Shown: one piece after another, positions 50,079 through 58,681 of the stretch
Layout: every line of letters starts with the position of its first letter
Position numbering within the stretch: the stretch's first letter is position 1
Assembly (NCBI RefSeq): GCF_000684975.1
Contig: NZ_BAXZ01000014.1
Span: 101,130-165,129 of the forward strand
Direction: 5' to 3'
DNA from: Paraburkholderia acidipaludis NBRC 101816
Lineage (GTDB): Bacteria; Pseudomonadota; Gammaproteobacteria; Burkholderiales; Burkholderiaceae
Length of the DNA stretch: 64,000 nucleotides
The notes under the pieces: model-generated
Told to the model about the DNA's origin: nothing
What the model saw: only the letters and a program-made list of their open reading frames with translations
The model's database searches: none
Translations under genes and position numbers: made by a program

Positions 50079-51557
50079 ATGGACACGACCCTCACGCATG
50101 CTTCGGCGACCCCGGCGGCCACCCCGCTCCCCGATCAATCCGCCGCCGACACGCCGCGCGGCCCCGACGGCGGCGCGGCGCTCTACCGGGCGCGCCGCGA
50201 ACGCGTGCTCGCCGCCATGCGCGCGCGCGGCGGCGGCATTGCGATCGTGCCCACGGCGCCCGAAGCGCTGCGCAACCGCGACGCCGACTACCCGTATCGC
50301 CACGACAGCTACTTCTATTACCTGACCGGCTTCACGGAGCCGGAAGCGCTGCTCGTGCTCGACGCGAATGCGAGCGACAACCAGCCCTCGTCCATCCTGT
50401 TTTGTCGCGCAAAGAATGCCGAGCGCGAGACGTGGGAGGGTTTCCGCTTCGGTCCGGAAGCGGCGCGCGAAGCATTCGGCATGGACGCCGCCTTCGCCCG
50501 CGACGAACTCGATGCGCGCATGCCGCAGCTCATCGCCAACCGGCCGGCGCTGCATTACGCGCTGGCCGCTTCGGAGCGCTTCGACGCCCAGGTGAGGGGC
50601 TGGGTCGACGCCGTGCGGGCGCTGGGACGCAGCGGCATCACGGCGCCGGCCGCGGCGTACGACTTGCTGCCGCTGCTCGACGACATGCGCGTGATCAAGG
50701 ACGCCCATGAACTCGACACGATGCGCCGCGCGGCGAAGATCTCGGCGCTCGCGCACCGTCGCGCCATGGCCGCGTGCCGCCCCGGCATGCGCGAGTACGA
50801 AATCGAAGCCGAGCTGCTCTACACATTCCGCAAGCATGGCGCGCAAGGTCCGGCCTACGGCTCGATCGTTGCGGCCGGCGCCAACGCATGCGTGCTGCAC
50901 TACCCGGCCGGCAACGCGGTGGCGCGCGAAGGCGACCTGATTCTGATCGACGCGGCGTGCGAGTTGAACGGCTATGCCTCCGACATCACGCGCACGTTCC
51001 CGGCCAGCGGGCGCTACACGAGCGCTCAGCGCGAGCTTTACGACATCGTGCTCGCGGCGCAGCAGGCGGCCATCGACGCGACGCGCCCCGGCGTGCACTT
51101 CGAGGCGCCGCACGATGCAGCCGTGCGCGTGTTGGCGCAAGGGCTGCTCGACACCGGCATCGTGGACCGCCAGAAGTTCGCGAGCGTGGACGACGTAATC
51201 GCCGAGCGCGCCTATGCGCGCTTTTACATGCACCGCACGGGCCACTGGCTCGGCATGGACGTGCACGATGCGGGCGATTACCGCGAACGCGGCCCGCAGA
51301 ACGGCGCGCACATGGCGCCGGCCGGCGAAGCCGCGCCGCCGTGGCGCACGCTGCACCCCGGCATGACGCTCACGGTCGAGCCGGGCCTCTACGTGCGCGC
51401 GGCCGAAGACGTGCCCGAGCGCTACTGGGACATCGGCATCCGCATCGAGGACGACGCGATCGTGACCGAGGCGGGCTGCGAACTGATCACGCGCGACGTG
51501 CCGGTCGAGGCCGCCGAAATCGAAGCGCTGATGCAGGAAGCGCGCGGGCAGGCCTGA
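50079..51557 (+). CDS. pepP: Xaa-Pro aminopeptidase
   Basis: 492-residue metallo-aminopeptidase that removes the first residue before proline. It has an N-terminal AMP_N domain (YRARRERVLAAMRARGGGIAIVPTAPEALRNRDADYPYRHDSYFYYLTGFTEPEA), then a pita-bread domain with the dinuclear metal ligands: Asp pair in LIDAACELNGYASDITRTFPASG, His in HRTGHWLGMDVHDAGDY, Glu in TVEPGLYV and Glu in GIRIEDDAIV. The first 35 or so residues are a poorly conserved Ala/Pro/Thr-rich extension. It precedes a ubiH-like gene, as pepP does in E. coli. Confidence 0.95.
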   Translation: MDTTLTHASATPAATPLPDQSAADTPRGPDGGAALYRARRERVLAAMRARGGGIAIVPTAPEALRNRDADYPYRHDSYFYYLTGFTEPEALLVLDANASDNQPSSILFCRAKNAERETWEGFRFGPEAAREAFGMDAAFARDELDARMPQLIANRPALHYALAASERFDAQVRGWVDAVRALGRSGITAPAAAYDLLPLLDDMRVIKDAHELDTMRRAAKISALAHRRAMAACRPGMREYEIEAELLYTFRKHGAQGPAYGSIVAAGANACVLHYPAGNAVAREGDLILIDAACELNGYASDITRTFPASGRYTSAQRELYDIVLAAQQAAIDATRPGVHFEAPHDAAVRVLAQGLLDTGIVDRQKFASVDDVIAERAYARFYMHRTGHWLGMDVHDAGDYRERGPQNGAHMAPAGEAAPPWRTLHPGMTLTVEPGLYVRAAEDVPERYWDIGIRIEDDAIVTEAGCELITRDVPVEAAEIEALMQEARGQA

Positions 51558-51600
51558 GCTCCCGGCGCCCGACGAGCAAGAACGAACCCGAAGAATCGCC

Positions 51601-52890
51601 ATGAACGCAGCTTCCGAGACTCCCGCGGCCGTGCCGACGGACACCGCCATTGCGCCGTTCGACTACGACGTGACCATCGTCGGCGCCGGGCCGGTGGGCA
51701 TGGCGCTGGCCGGCTGGCTCGCGCGGCGCAGCGCGACCGCCGCGCTGTCGGTCGCGCTGATCGATGCGCGCGAGCCCGAGGACAACAGCGGCGACCCGCG
51801 CGCCATCGCCGTCTCGCAGGGCAGCCGCACGCTGCTCGAGGCGCTCGCGTGGCCGCACGACGCCACCGCCATCGAACGCATCCACGTCTCGCAGCGCGGC
51901 CACTTCGGCCGCACGCTGATCGACCGCCACGACTACGATCTGCCCGCGCTGGGCTATGTCGCGCGCTACGGCTCGATCGTCCAGTCGCTCGCGCAAGGCG
52001 TGCGCCGCACGCCCGTGCATTGGCTGCATCGGACTCACGCGCTCGATCCCGTCGTCGAGCACGACGGCGTGACGCTGCCCGTCGTGAACGCGGGCGCCGA
52101 GCGCCGCCTGCGCACGCGCATCCTCGTGAACGCCGAGGGCGGCCTCTACCGGCCGCCTTCGGATCGCTCCGCGCACGGCGATCCCGACGCCGGCGCAAAC
52201 GCGGCGAAAGAAGCCGCCGCACATGCCAACGGCGAAACGAAGCACACGCGCGACTATGGCCAGACGGCGCTGGTCGGCGTGGTGACGGTATCGGCGCCGC
52301 AGCCGCATGTCGCCTGGGAACGCTTCACGAACGAAGGCCCGATTGCGCTCCTGCCGATGGGCGGCGTGCGCGGCGCGGACTACGCGCTCGTCTGGTGCTG
52401 CTCGCCCGACGAAGGCACGCGGCGCGCGCAGCTTTCCGACGCCGACTTCCTCGCGGAACTCGGCGTCGCGTTCGGCTCGCGCATGGGCCGCTTCGCGCAG
52501 ATCCACGGACGCGCGGCGTTCCCGCTCGGCCTTTCGGCGCTCGACGCGCTCGTGACCGGCCACGGCCGCATCGCGGCGGTAGGCAACGCGGCCCAGACAC
52601 TGCATCCGGTCGCGGGCCAAGGGCTCAATCTGGGCCTGCGCGACGCGCACGCGCTCGCCGACTCGCTCGCCCAGCACGGCGCGACGCCGCTCGCGCTGGC
52701 CGACTTCGCGGGCCGCCGCGCCTTCGACCGGCGCATGACGATAGGCGCGACGGACACCCTCGCCCGGCTCTTCACCGTGGACGTCGCTCCGCTCGCCGCG
52801 CTGCGCGGGCTCGCGCTCACGGCGCTCGAATTCGTGCCGCCCATCAAGAAGGCGCTCGCCCGGCAGATGATGTTCGGCCAGCGGATCTGA
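51601..52890 (+). CDS. UbiH/UbiF/VisC family FAD-dependent hydroxylase
   Basis: 429-residue flavoprotein mono-oxygenase of ubiquinone synthesis. Motifs: YDVTIVGAGPVGMALAGWLARR (FAD ADP-binding), GDPRAIAVSQGSRTLLEAL (the family's DxRAxAL-like block) and RIAAVGNAAQTLHPVAGQGLNLGLRDAHALAD (second FAD motif). It probably hydroxylates ring position 6, 1 or 5, most like UbiH by its neighbour pepP, but the position cannot be told from sequence alone. An Ala/His/Gly-rich insertion lies around residues 190-212. Confidence 0.9.
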   Translation: MNAASETPAAVPTDTAIAPFDYDVTIVGAGPVGMALAGWLARRSATAALSVALIDAREPEDNSGDPRAIAVSQGSRTLLEALAWPHDATAIERIHVSQRGHFGRTLIDRHDYDLPALGYVARYGSIVQSLAQGVRRTPVHWLHRTHALDPVVEHDGVTLPVVNAGAERRLRTRILVNAEGGLYRPPSDRSAHGDPDAGANAAKEAAAHANGETKHTRDYGQTALVGVVTVSAPQPHVAWERFTNEGPIALLPMGGVRGADYALVWCCSPDEGTRRAQLSDADFLAELGVAFGSRMGRFAQIHGRAAFPLGLSALDALVTGHGRIAAVGNAAQTLHPVAGQGLNLGLRDAHALADSLAQHGATPLALADFAGRRAFDRRMTIGATDTLARLFTVDVAPLAALRGLALTALEFVPPIKKALARQMMFGQRI

Positions 52891-53144
52891 CACGCTACGG
52901 TTCGCTCCCTCTCGCCCCTTCCGTAGAGGGTCGAATCGCTTTTCAAGACGCCTTTCAAGAAATCTGCGGCGATGTCGTTATAGCGGCGTTGCACGGCGCT
53001 TCGCGGCAAGGTTTCGGCGCCGCGCGGCGCGACCGCGCATCTCGCTTACGCTAAAATATGCGTTTCCCCTTTTTCCAGCCGTAGCCGCGCCGGTGTTGCC
53101 GAGATTTTCGGGACGCATCGCGGCGGCGGTGTTTTCCGGGCGTC

Positions 53145-54224
53145 ATGCTTACCATCGGCCGTCACATCCTGCGCAACAACCTGTTCGTCGCCCCCATGGC
53201 CGGGGTCACGGACCGGCCGTTCCGCCAGCTGTGCAAGCGCCTCGGGGCGGGCTACGCGGTCTCGGAGATGGTGGCTTCGAACGCCCAGCTCTGGAAAAGC
53301 GAAAAGACCCAGCGCCGCGCGAATCACGCGGGCGAGGTCGAGCCCATCGCCGTGCAGATCGCCGGCGCCGATCCGGCGATGATGGCCGAAGCCGCGCGCT
53401 ACAACGTGGCGAACGGCGCGCAGATCATCGACATCAACATGGGCTGCCCGGCCAAGAAGGTGTGCAACGTGGCGGCAGGCTCCGCGCTGCTGCAGAACGA
53501 GCCGCTCGTCGCGCGCATCGTGAAGGCCGTGGTGGACGCCGTGGGCGTGGGCCCCGACGCGGTGCCCGTTACGCTGAAGATCCGCACGGGCTGGGACCGC
53601 CAGAACCGCAATGCGCTGAGCGTTGCGCGCATCGCAGAGGACTGCGGCATATCCATGCTGACCGTGCACGGCCGCACGCGCGCGGATCTCTACCACGGCG
53701 AAGCGGAGTACGAAACGATTGCCGCGGTGAAAGCCGCCGCGCGCATTCCGGTGGTGGCCAACGGCGACATCGCCTCGCCGCAGAAGGCACGCCACGTGCT
53801 CACCCTCACCGGTGCCGACGCGATCATGATCGGCCGCGCGGCGCAGGGGCGTCCGTGGCTCTTTCGGGAGATCGAACATTTCATCGCCACGGGCGAGCTG
53901 CTGCCGCCGCCGCGCGTCGACGAAATCCAGTCGATCATGAACGAGCATCTCGAAGACCATTACGCGTTTTACGGGGAATTTACGGGTGTGCGTACTGCGC
54001 GCAAGCATATCGGCTGGTACACTCGCGGCCTTTGCGGCGCCAATACGTTCCGGCACCGCATGAACACGCTGGACACCACACGCGAACAGCTCCTCGCCGT
54101 CAACCAGTTCTTCGACGAACAGAGAGCGCGCTCGGAGCGCCTCGTCTACGAGGACGAAAGCAACGAAAGCGGCCCAAAAGGCCGCGACGGCGAAGGCGAA
54201 ACAACCGATCGACTGGCAGCATGA
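53145..54224 (+). CDS. dusB: tRNA-dihydrouridine synthase DusB
   Basis: 359-residue FMN enzyme that reduces uridine to dihydrouridine in tRNA. The TIM-barrel start LFVAPMAGVTDRPFRQLCKRLGAGYAVSEM is typical. The catalytic Cys101 sits in INMGCPAKKVCNVAAGSALL; TVHGRTRADLYHGEA and VVANGDIASPQKA...GADAIMIGRAAQGRPWLF bind FMN and phosphate. A charged tail of about 25 residues follows the domain. It overlaps fis by four bases (ATGA), the conserved dusB-fis operon. A TAAAAT box at 53052-53057 may be its -10. Confidence 0.96.
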   Translation: MLTIGRHILRNNLFVAPMAGVTDRPFRQLCKRLGAGYAVSEMVASNAQLWKSEKTQRRANHAGEVEPIAVQIAGADPAMMAEAARYNVANGAQIIDINMGCPAKKVCNVAAGSALLQNEPLVARIVKAVVDAVGVGPDAVPVTLKIRTGWDRQNRNALSVARIAEDCGISMLTVHGRTRADLYHGEAEYETIAAVKAAARIPVVANGDIASPQKARHVLTLTGADAIMIGRAAQGRPWLFREIEHFIATGELLPPPRVDEIQSIMNEHLEDHYAFYGEFTGVRTARKHIGWYTRGLCGANTFRHRMNTLDTTREQLLAVNQFFDEQRARSERLVYEDESNESGPKGRDGEGETTDRLAA

Positions 54225-54454
54225 GCAAGCACAACATCGAACAATGCGTCCGCGAGAGTCTGGGCATCTACTTCCAGGATCTCGACGGCTCCAATCCGCA
54301 CGACGTTTATGAAATGGTGATTTCGATCGTCGAAAAACCGATGCTCGAGGTGGTGCTCGAGCAAGCCGGCGGCAACCAGTCGCTGGCCGCCGAGTATCTC
54401 GGCATCAACCGCAACACGCTGCGCAAGAAGCTCCAGCAGCACGGCCTGCTGTAG
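54221..54454 (+). CDS. fis: Nucleoid-associated regulator Fis
   Basis: 77-residue DNA-bending protein, shorter at the N-terminus than the 98-residue E. coli Fis but with the complete C-terminal core: MLEVVLEQAGGNQSLAAEYLGINRNTLRKKLQQHGL, a helix-turn-helix. It starts inside the dusB stop (ATGA), so it is translationally coupled to dusB, as in most proteobacteria. It controls rRNA promoters and global supercoiling in rich growth. Confidence 0.96.
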   Translation: MSKHNIEQCVRESLGIYFQDLDGSNPHDVYEMVISIVEKPMLEVVLEQAGGNQSLAAEYLGINRNTLRKKLQQHGLL

Positions 54455-54512
54455 GGCCGGCTTTCGAGCCTCTGGCGCGGCCTCCTCGATCTCTTCGGCT
54501 CCCTTCCCCATC

Positions 54513-56078
54513 ATGATCCAGCAAGCGCTCATCTCCGTTTCCGACAAGTCGGGCATCGTCGACTTCGCGAAATCGCTCTCCTCGCTCGGCGTCAAGCTCC
54601 TCTCGACCGGCGGCACCGCGAAACTGCTCGCGGAAGCAGGCCTTCCCGTCACCGAAGTCGCCGACTACACCGGCTTTCCGGAAATGCTCGACGGGCGCGT
54701 GAAAACGCTGCATCCGAAGGTGCACGGCGGCATTCTCGCGCGCCGCGACCTGCCCGAGCACATGGCCGCGCTCGAGAAGCACGACATCCCCACCATCGAC
54801 CTGCTGGTGGTGAACCTGTACCCGTTCGTCCAGACGATTTCGAAGAGCGAGTGCACGCTGGAAGAGGCGATCGAGAACATCGACATCGGCGGCCCGACCA
54901 TGCTGCGCTCGGCGGCGAAGAACCATCGCGACGTGACCGTGATCGTCGACCCGGCCGACTACGCGACCGTGCTCGAAGAAATGCGCGCGAACGGCAACAG
55001 CGTGAGCTACGGCACGAACTTCCGCCTCGCGACCAAGGTGTTCGCGCACACCGCCCAGTACGACGGCGCGATCACGAACTACCTCACGAGCCTCACCGGC
55101 GAGCTCGAACACAAGTCGCGCAACACCTACCCCGCCACGCTGAACCTCGCCTTCGACAAGGTGCAGGACCTGCGCTACGGCGAGAACCCGCACCAGACCG
55201 CCGCGTTCTACCGCGACCTGGCCACCCCGGCCGGCGCGCTGGCGAACTACACGCAACTGCAGGGCAAGGAACTCTCGTACAACAACATCGCCGACTCGGA
55301 CGCGGCGTGGGAATGCGTGAAGACCTTCGACGCGCCCGCCTGCGTGATCATCAAGCACGCGAACCCGTGCGGCGTAGCCGTGGGCGCCGATGCGCACGAG
55401 GCCTACTCGAAGGCGTTCCAGACCGACCCGACCTCGGCGTTCGGCGGCATCATCGCGTTCAACCGCGAAGTGGACGAAGCCGCGGCGCAGGCCGTGTCGA
55501 AGCAGTTCGTCGAAGTGCTGATCGCGCCGTCGTTCTCGGCTGCCGCGAAGGGCGTGTTCTCCGCCAAGCAGAACGTGCGTCTGCTCGAGATCGCTTTGGG
55601 CGAAGGCCATAACGCGTTCGATCTGAAGCGCGTGGGCGGCGGCCTGCTCGTGCAGTCGCTCGATTCGAAGAACGTGCAGCCGCACGAGCTGCGCGTGGTG
55701 ACGAAGCGCCACCCCACTCCCAAGGAAATGGACGACCTGCTGTTCGCCTGGCGCGTCGCGAAGTTCGTGAAGTCCAACGCCATCGTGTTCTGCGCGAACG
55801 GCATGACGATGGGCGTGGGCGCGGGCCAGATGAGCCGCGTGGACTCGGCGCGCATTGCGAGCATCAAGGCCGAAAATGCGGGCCTCAAGCTCGCGGGCAC
55901 GGCCGTGGCGTCGGACGCGTTCTTCCCGTTCCGCGACGGCCTCGACGTGGTGGTGAACGCGGGCGCGACCTGCGTGATCCAGCCGGGCGGCTCGATGCGC
56001 GACGACGAAGTGATCGCCGCCGCCGACGAACACAACATCGCCATGGTGGTGACGGGCATCCGCCACTTCCGTCACTAA
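54513..56078 (+). CDS. purH: Bifunctional AICAR transformylase/IMP cyclohydrolase
   Basis: 521-residue enzyme of the last two steps of purine synthesis to IMP. The N-terminal MGS-like cyclohydrolase domain begins IQQALISVSDKSGIVDFAKSLSSLGVKLLSTGGTAKLL. The C-terminal transformylase has VIIKHANPCGVAVG, TSAFGGIIAFNREVD, KSNAIVFCANGMTMGVGAGQMSRVDSARIA and ends DEHNIAMVVTGIRHFRH. The 58-bp gap after fis suggests it may share that transcript. A clear terminator follows at 56128. Confidence 0.97.
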   Translation: MIQQALISVSDKSGIVDFAKSLSSLGVKLLSTGGTAKLLAEAGLPVTEVADYTGFPEMLDGRVKTLHPKVHGGILARRDLPEHMAALEKHDIPTIDLLVVNLYPFVQTISKSECTLEEAIENIDIGGPTMLRSAAKNHRDVTVIVDPADYATVLEEMRANGNSVSYGTNFRLATKVFAHTAQYDGAITNYLTSLTGELEHKSRNTYPATLNLAFDKVQDLRYGENPHQTAAFYRDLATPAGALANYTQLQGKELSYNNIADSDAAWECVKTFDAPACVIIKHANPCGVAVGADAHEAYSKAFQTDPTSAFGGIIAFNREVDEAAAQAVSKQFVEVLIAPSFSAAAKGVFSAKQNVRLLEIALGEGHNAFDLKRVGGGLLVQSLDSKNVQPHELRVVTKRHPTPKEMDDLLFAWRVAKFVKSNAIVFCANGMTMGVGAGQMSRVDSARIASIKAENAGLKLAGTAVASDAFFPFRDGLDVVVNAGATCVIQPGGSMRDDEVIAAADEHNIAMVVTGIRHFRH

Positions 56079-56127
56079 ACACTCGCGCACCGCGCGCCGC
56101 CTTCCGGTGGCGTGCAGGATGCTCCTC

Positions 56128-56161
56128 AAGGCCCGCCGGAGTGCATCCCGCGGGCCTTTTT
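56128..56161 (+). terminator. Terminator of purH
   Basis: aaggcccgc (56128-56136), a 13-nt loop and gcgggcctt (56150-56158), then T residues to 56161. This separates purH from the ruv genes. Confidence 0.85.
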
Positions 56162-56235
56162 GCTCGCCTCGCCCGCTCGCGGGCGGCGGCCCGTTCGTTG
56201 TAACATCGCAGGCACATCCGTTTTCCCCGCCCTTC

Positions 56236-56778
56236 ATGAGAATCATCGGCATCGACCCAGGCTTGCGCGTTACCGGCTTCGGCGTGATCGAGCGGCACGG
56301 CCATCAGCTCACCTACGTCGCGAGCGGCGTGATCCGCACGGGCGACGCCGACCTGCCCACGCGCCTCGGCACGATCTACGAAGGCGTCTCCACGCTGATC
56401 CGCCAGCACGCGCCCGATCAGGCCGCGATCGAAAAGGTGTTCGTCAACGTCAATCCGCAGTCGACACTGCTGCTCGGGCAGGCGCGCGGCGCGGCCATCT
56501 GCGGGCTCGTTTCGGGCGGCGTGCCGGTGGCCGAATACACGGCGCTGCAACTGAAGCAGGCCGTAGTGGGTTATGGCCGCGCCACCAAGGAGCAGATGCA
56601 GCAGATGGTGGTGCGTCTGTTGAGCCTCACGGGCATGCCCGGCACCGATGCCGCCGACGCGCTCGGCATGGCCATCTGTCACGCCCACGGCAGCGATACG
56701 CTCACCGCGCTCGGCGGGCTCGCGCCCACGCTCGCGAAGAAGGGCATGCGGGTGCGGCGCGGGCGGCTGATCGGGTAG
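56236..56778 (+). CDS. ruvC: Holliday junction resolvase RuvC
   Basis: 180-residue endonuclease that cuts Holliday junctions. All four catalytic acids are at the E. coli positions: D7 (GIDPGLRVTGFG), E66 (AAIEKVFVNVNPQS), D138 and D141 (GTDAADALGMAICHAH). The start MRIIGIDPG at ATG 56236 is the family start; the upstream open frame is not. It is first of ruvC-ruvA-ruvB, with gaps of about 110 and 100 bp. Confidence 0.97.
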   Translation: MRIIGIDPGLRVTGFGVIERHGHQLTYVASGVIRTGDADLPTRLGTIYEGVSTLIRQHAPDQAAIEKVFVNVNPQSTLLLGQARGAAICGLVSGGVPVAEYTALQLKQAVVGYGRATKEQMQQMVVRLLSLTGMPGTDAADALGMAICHAHGSDTLTALGGLAPTLAKKGMRVRRGRLIG

Positions 56779-56890
56779 TCTCCCTTGCCCTCCTGGCCTT
56801 GCGGCCAACATCCGCCTTCGTCCGCTTTAGCTGTGCCGGCGGGCCCCGCGCTCCGCTACACTCACGCTTTCCCTCCTCACTGAATCCGTC

Positions 56891-57472
56891 ATGATCGGTC
56901 GCATCGCCGGCGTCCTGCTGGAAAAAAATCCGCCGCACCTGCTCGTCGACTGCAACGGCGTGGGCTACGAAATCGACGTGCCCATGAGCACGTTCTACAA
57001 CCTGCCCGGCACCGGCGAAAAAGTCGTGCTGCTCACGCAGACGATCGTGCGCGAGGACGCCCATCTGCTCTACGGCTTCGGCACGCAGCAGGAGCGCGCC
57101 ACGTTTCGCGAGTTGCTCAAGATCAGCGGCATCGGCGCGCGCATGGCGCTCGCCGTGCTGTCGGGCATGAGCGTGCACGAACTGTCCCAGGCCGTCACGC
57201 TGCAAGACGCCGCGCGTCTCACCCGCGTGCCGGGCATCGGCAAGAAAACCGCCGAGCGCCTGCTGCTCGAACTCAAGGGCAAGCTTGGCGCCGATCTGGG
57301 CGCGATGGCCGCGGCCGCCTCGCCGTCCGATCACGCCAACGACATCCTCAACGCGCTGCTCGCGCTCGGCTATTCCGAGAAGGAAGCGCTCGCCGCCATC
57401 AAGAACGTGCCGGCCGGCACCGGCGTCTCCGAGGGCATCAAACTGTCGCTGAAAGTGCTCTCGAAGGCCTGA
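56891..57472 (+). CDS. ruvA: Holliday junction branch migration protein RuvA
   Basis: 193-residue junction-binding protein; tetramers hold the four-way junction for RuvB. It has an N-terminal OB fold (MIGRIAGVLLEKNPPHLLVDCNGVGYEIDVPMSTFYNLP), two helix-hairpin-helix motifs (LLKISGIGARMALAVLSGM and LTRVPGIGKKTAERLLLEL) and a C-terminal UBA-like domain (DILNALLALGYSEKEALAAIKNV) that contacts RuvB. Confidence 0.97.
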   Translation: MIGRIAGVLLEKNPPHLLVDCNGVGYEIDVPMSTFYNLPGTGEKVVLLTQTIVREDAHLLYGFGTQQERATFRELLKISGIGARMALAVLSGMSVHELSQAVTLQDAARLTRVPGIGKKTAERLLLELKGKLGADLGAMAAAASPSDHANDILNALLALGYSEKEALAAIKNVPAGTGVSEGIKLSLKVLSKA

Positions 57473-57561
57473 CGCAAAGGCGCTCGAAAGCAGCCTCCGG
57501 CGGTTAGTTGCACTAGCAGCGCTTTGGCCGAAGCCGCCCCGCCCGCGCGGGCCTTGCGCGG

Positions 57562-57567
57562 TACAAT
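57562..57567 (+). promoter_or_regulatory. -10 box 6 bp before the ruvB start
   Basis: TACAAT at 57562-57567 is followed after six bases by the ruvB ATG at 57574, with no Shine-Dalgarno sequence between. If used, transcription would begin at or beside the start codon. ruvB could also be read from the upstream ruvC-ruvA transcript. Confidence 0.4.
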
Positions 57568-57573
57568 CGCTGC

Positions 57574-58650
57574 ATGATCGAAACCGACAAACTCGCCGCC
57601 AACCGCGCCGGCGCGGAACGCGTGATCGCTGCCACGCCGGCCTCGCCCAACGAGGAGGTGTTCGAGCGCGCGCTGCGTCCGCGCCAGCTCGACGAATACG
57701 TGGGCCAGGAGAAGGTGCGCGGCCAGCTCGAGATTTTCATCGAGGCCGCGAAGCGCCGCTCGGAGCCGCTCGATCACGTACTGCTGTTCGGGCCGCCGGG
57801 CCTCGGCAAGACCACGCTCGCGCACATCATCGCGCGCGAAATGGGGGTCAATCTGCGGCAGACCTCGGGGCCGGTGCTGGAGCGCGCGGGCGACCTCGCG
57901 GCGCTGCTCACGAACCTCGAACCCAACGACGTGCTGTTCATCGACGAGATTCACCGGCTCTCGCCCGTCGTCGAGGAAATCCTGTATCCGGCGCTGGAGG
58001 ACTACCAGATCGACATCATGATCGGCGAAGGCCCCGCCGCGCGCAGCGTGAAGCTCGATCTGCAGCCGTTCACGCTCGTCGGCGCGACCACGCGCGCGGG
58101 CATGCTGACGAACCCGCTGCGCGACCGCTTCGGCATCGTCTCGCGGCTCGAGTTCTACAACGCACAGGAGCTCTCGCGCATCGTGCAGCGCTCGGCCTCG
58201 CTACTCGGCGCGCACATTCATCCCGACGGCGCGCTCGAAATCGCGCGGCGCTCGCGCGGCACGCCGCGTATCGCCAACCGCCTGCTGCGGCGCGTGCGCG
58301 ACTACGCTGAAGTGAAGGCCGACGGCGCGATCACCGCACCCGTCGCCGACGCCGCGCTCAAGATGCTCGACGTCGATCCCGTGGGCTTCGACCTCATGGA
58401 CCGCAAGCTGCTCGAAGCGATCCTGCACAAGTTCGACGGCGGCCCGGTGGGCGTCGACAACCTCGCCGCCGCGATCGGCGAGGAGCGCGACACGATCGAA
58501 GACGTGCTGGAACCGTACCTGATCCAGCAGGGCTATCTGCAGCGCACGCCGCGCGGACGCGTGGCGACGCTGCTGACCTACCGGCACTTCGGGCTTGCCG
58601 CGCCGGACTCGGCGGCTTCGGGCGGCCTCTGGGACCCGAACGCGTCCTGA
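57574..58650 (+). CDS. ruvB: Holliday junction branch migration ATPase RuvB
   Basis: 358-residue AAA+ motor. Walker A GPPGLGKT at residues 73-80, Walker B LFIDEIHRLSPVVEE, sensor 1 VGATTRAGMLTNPLRDRFG, and a C-terminal winged helix (VDNLAAAIGEERDTIEDVLEPYLIQQGYLQRTPRGRVAT) that binds DNA. The start MIETDKLAA is the usual one in this family of bacteria. The C-terminal tail SAASGGLWDPNAS is poorly conserved. Confidence 0.97.
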   Translation: MIETDKLAANRAGAERVIAATPASPNEEVFERALRPRQLDEYVGQEKVRGQLEIFIEAAKRRSEPLDHVLLFGPPGLGKTTLAHIIAREMGVNLRQTSGPVLERAGDLAALLTNLEPNDVLFIDEIHRLSPVVEEILYPALEDYQIDIMIGEGPAARSVKLDLQPFTLVGATTRAGMLTNPLRDRFGIVSRLEFYNAQELSRIVQRSASLLGAHIHPDGALEIARRSRGTPRIANRLLRRVRDYAEVKADGAITAPVADAALKMLDVDPVGFDLMDRKLLEAILHKFDGGPVGVDNLAAAIGEERDTIEDVLEPYLIQQGYLQRTPRGRVATLLTYRHFGLAAPDSAASGGLWDPNAS

Positions 58651-58681
58651 TGTGCGCTAGGCCGTCACGCGAGCACAAACG

